Source: Shewanella sp. KT0246 (GTDB lineage: Bacteria > Pseudomonadota > Gammaproteobacteria > Enterobacterales > Shewanellaceae). Taken from it: a DNA stretch of 64,000 bases. Under the pieces are notes generated by a model. It saw only the letters and a program-made list of their open reading frames with translations, ran no database searches and was not told the DNA's origin. Within the stretch, counting starts at the first letter, position 1. Every line of letters starts with the position of its first letter. Both the position numbers and the translations under genes were made by a program. This document shows positions 62,350 to 64,000 of the stretch, piece after piece. Where the stretch lies: the NCBI RefSeq assembly GCF_019654955.1, contig NZ_BPEV01000024.1, positions 25,681 through 89,680 of the forward strand. Direction: 5' to 3'.

Positions 62350-63777
62350 ATGACCCAAGAATCTACACCTAAAGATTACGCCAAACAAAAACGGATTAAG
62401 ATTCATCAACCTGACGCCAGCAAGGCTGACAGATTTAATCCAAGTAATAGTATTTATGTGCGCGCCGTAACAGGTTTATGGACTACAGTAAGAAGGCGTA
62501 TTGGTTGGGCAACAATGTCATTCTTTTTAATATTACCTTGGCTACCTTGGGGTGACAGACAGGCTGTTTGGTTTAATTTAGCTGAGCAGAAGTTTCATAT
62601 CTTTGGGCTGACTATTTGGCCACAAGATTTAACCTTGTTGGCAGCGCTATTTACTATTGCGGCATTTGGCTTGTTCTTTGTTACGACTTATCTTGGTAGG
62701 GTGTGGTGTGGCTACACATGCCCGCAAACCGTTTGGACGTTTATTTTTATTTGGTTCGAAGAAAAATTTGAAGGAGCACGTAATAAACGAATCAAACTAG
62801 ATCAAATGCCATGGAGTTTTAATAAGTTATGGCGCAAGACCGCTAAACATACCTCTTGGATCCTCATTTCCTTATTAACAGCAATGACATTTGTATCCTA
62901 TTTCGTTCCAAGTCGTGAAGTCTATATTGATGTGTTCACTTTGAATGCTGATTTAAGTATTTATTTCTGGGTGGTCTTTTTCACCTTTGCCACATACGGT
63001 AATGCAGGCTGGATGCGTGAAATTATGTGTATTCACATGTGCCCGTATGCTCGTTTTCAGGCAGCGATGTTTGATAAAAACACATATATAGTGGGTTATG
63101 ACACTAAGCGCGGTGAAACAAGAGGGCCAAGATCTCGTAAAGCTGACCCTAAAGAATTGGGCTTAGGCGACTGTATCGACTGTGACTTATGTGTTCAGGT
63201 TTGTCCAACAGGTATCGATATTCGTAATGGCCTTCAATATGAATGTATAAACTGTGGTGCTTGTATCGATGCCTGCGACACAACAATGGAACGTATGGGC
63301 TATGACAAAGGCTTAATTAGTTATACCACCGAAAATAAACTAGAAGATATCAAAGAGACCATTGTAAGACCAAAACTTATTGGTTACGGCGTAGCCTTAA
63401 CTGTAATGATCTTGGTTTTCATTTATGCCAGCGCCACTATTGCTCCATTACGTATGGATGTTATTCGAGACAGAAATGCACTTTACCGGATAACTAATGA
63501 TGGTTTAGTTGAAAATACATATACCTTGAAGCTGCTTAATAAAACCGAGCTAGCACAAGAATATCAACTTTCAATGGACGGTATAGAGTCATATGAATGG
63601 AATGGACCGAATCAAGTAGCAATTAAAGCGGGTGAAGTACTGACCTTACCAATTAGTATTGCCGTTGATCCTGGTCAACTAGAACGAACAGTCACTAAAA
63701 TCAACTTAGTGGTTGCCGCAACCATCGAAGGTAAGGATGTTATAATCAAACAAGAATCGAGATTCTTTGGTGAGTAA
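62350..63777 (+). CDS. ccoG: Cytochrome c oxidase accessory protein CcoG (RdxA/FixG)
   Basis: A 475-residue inner-membrane iron-sulfur protein needed for copper insertion into cbb3-type oxidase. Membrane helices alternate with motifs CGYTCPQTVW and CIHMCPYARFQ. A 2x[4Fe-4S] ferredoxin domain holds CIDCDLCVQVCPTGIDIR and CINCGACIDACD, and a C-terminal periplasmic Ig-like domain follows a last helix (VALTVMILVFIYASAT). The cbb3 structural genes are not in this window. Confidence 0.95.
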   Translation: MTQESTPKDYAKQKRIKIHQPDASKADRFNPSNSIYVRAVTGLWTTVRRRIGWATMSFFLILPWLPWGDRQAVWFNLAEQKFHIFGLTIWPQDLTLLAALFTIAAFGLFFVTTYLGRVWCGYTCPQTVWTFIFIWFEEKFEGARNKRIKLDQMPWSFNKLWRKTAKHTSWILISLLTAMTFVSYFVPSREVYIDVFTLNADLSIYFWVVFFTFATYGNAGWMREIMCIHMCPYARFQAAMFDKNTYIVGYDTKRGETRGPRSRKADPKELGLGDCIDCDLCVQVCPTGIDIRNGLQYECINCGACIDACDTTMERMGYDKGLISYTTENKLEDIKETIVRPKLIGYGVALTVMILVFIYASATIAPLRMDVIRDRNALYRITNDGLVENTYTLKLLNKTELAQEYQLSMDGIESYEWNGPNQVAIKAGEVLTLPISIAVDPGQLERTVTKINLVVAATIEGKDVIIKQESRFFGE

Positions 63778-63793
63778 ATAACGATATAGCTAG

Positions 63794-63820
63794 AAAAAGG
63801 GACTACTTAGTCCCTTTTTT
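63794..63820 (+). terminator. Terminator after ccoG
   Basis: AAAAAGGGACTA, 2-nt loop, TAGTCCCTTTTT with a continuing T-run, 16 bp past the ccoG stop. Confidence 0.92.
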
Positions 63821-63882
63821 ATGCGTTTCGTTTGAAAAAGCGGCTGTTATTCATATTTGTGTCATTTTCTTTCAAAAAGCCC

Positions 63883-63930
63883 TTGCGGTGTTTCAGTATT
63901 TGCCTATAATGCGCATCCACTGACACGGCA
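63883..63930 (+). promoter_or_regulatory. Probable rRNA operon P1 promoter and leader start
   Basis: TTGCGG (63883-63888), a 16-bp spacer and perfect TATAAT (63905-63910) are followed by the GC-rich discriminator GCGC and then CACTGACACGGCAACAGGC, which closely parallels the start of E. coli rrn leaders (CACTGACACGGAACAACGGC). Upstream DNA is AT-rich as for an UP element. The leader continues off the right edge; no 16S sequence is reached. Confidence 0.82.
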
Positions 63931-64000
63931 ACAGGCACTAGCCAACACTGAGTCAGCTTGATTTGAAGCGGTTTTAACTACCTCAAATCAACGGCAAAAA

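Noticed and set aside
63821..64000. tRNA gene at the right edge
   Set aside because: No cloverleaf or CCA end can be folded; the sequence fits an rRNA leader instead.

Overview
The window is chromosomal DNA around the replication origin of a gammaproteobacterium. It is most likely Shewanella or a close relative in the Alteromonadales. The reasons are the gammaproteobacterial origin gene order (mioC-oriC-mnmG-rsmG-parAB-atpIBEFHAGDC-glmU-glmS), the rpmH-rnpA-yidD-yidC-mnmE block divergent from dnaA-dnaN-recF-gyrB, a periplasmic tetraheme cytochrome paired with a Tat-exported flavoprotein, many Dam (GATC) sites at the origin, and a moderately AT-rich composition. Genus is inferred from gene content and order, not from a database match.

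Layout. 1-5.2 kb: edge of an HpaA-like lipoprotein gene, tusA plus a MOSC protein, and a large exported beta-propeller/amidohydrolase. Three good parS-like sites lie here, one inside the amidohydrolase gene and one forming its terminator. 5.2-10.1 kb: tag, glyQS and an HDOD protein. 10.2-16.3 kb, minus strand: dnaA, dnaN, recF, gyrB. 16.3-16.8 kb: a GATC-dense regulatory region with DnaA boxes. 16.8-21.2 kb: rpmH, rnpA, yidD, yidC, mnmE and a DEDDh exonuclease. 21.2-31.7 kb is a more accessory stretch: TetR and LysR regulators, a split flavocytochrome c operon, glutathione-dependent formaldehyde detoxification (LysR, frmA, fghA), a Bcr/CflA-type efflux pump with a divergent MarR regulator, and an alanine/sodium symporter. 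31.8-37.2 kb: mioC, oriC, mnmG, rsmG, parA, parB. 37.4-44.3 kb: complete F1Fo ATP synthase operon. 44.5-48.7 kb: UDP-GlcNAc precursor genes glmU and glmS with a DeoR-type regulator between them. 49.1-51.1 kb: nucleoside uptake and phosphorolysis (NupC family, deoD). 51.2-54.7 kb: SnoaL-domain lipoprotein with AraC regulator, small exported, zinc-ribbon and outer-membrane proteins. 54.9-58.5 kb: pstSCAB with a Pho box but no phoU or phoBR. 59-62.2 kb: cation/proton antiporter, DUF2061 protein, menB, a hypothetical protein. 62.3-63.8 kb: ccoG. The right edge carries what looks like an rRNA operon P1 promoter, with the rRNA genes outside the window.

Most genes belong to the core replication, segregation, translation and energy machinery. 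The less ordinary material is regulatory and architectural: parS sites in a terminator and in a reading frame, a second GATC/DnaA-box cluster at dnaA, and several clean operator dyads next to identifiable regulators (MarR, LysR, DeoR) or with no obvious regulator (the flavocytochrome operon).
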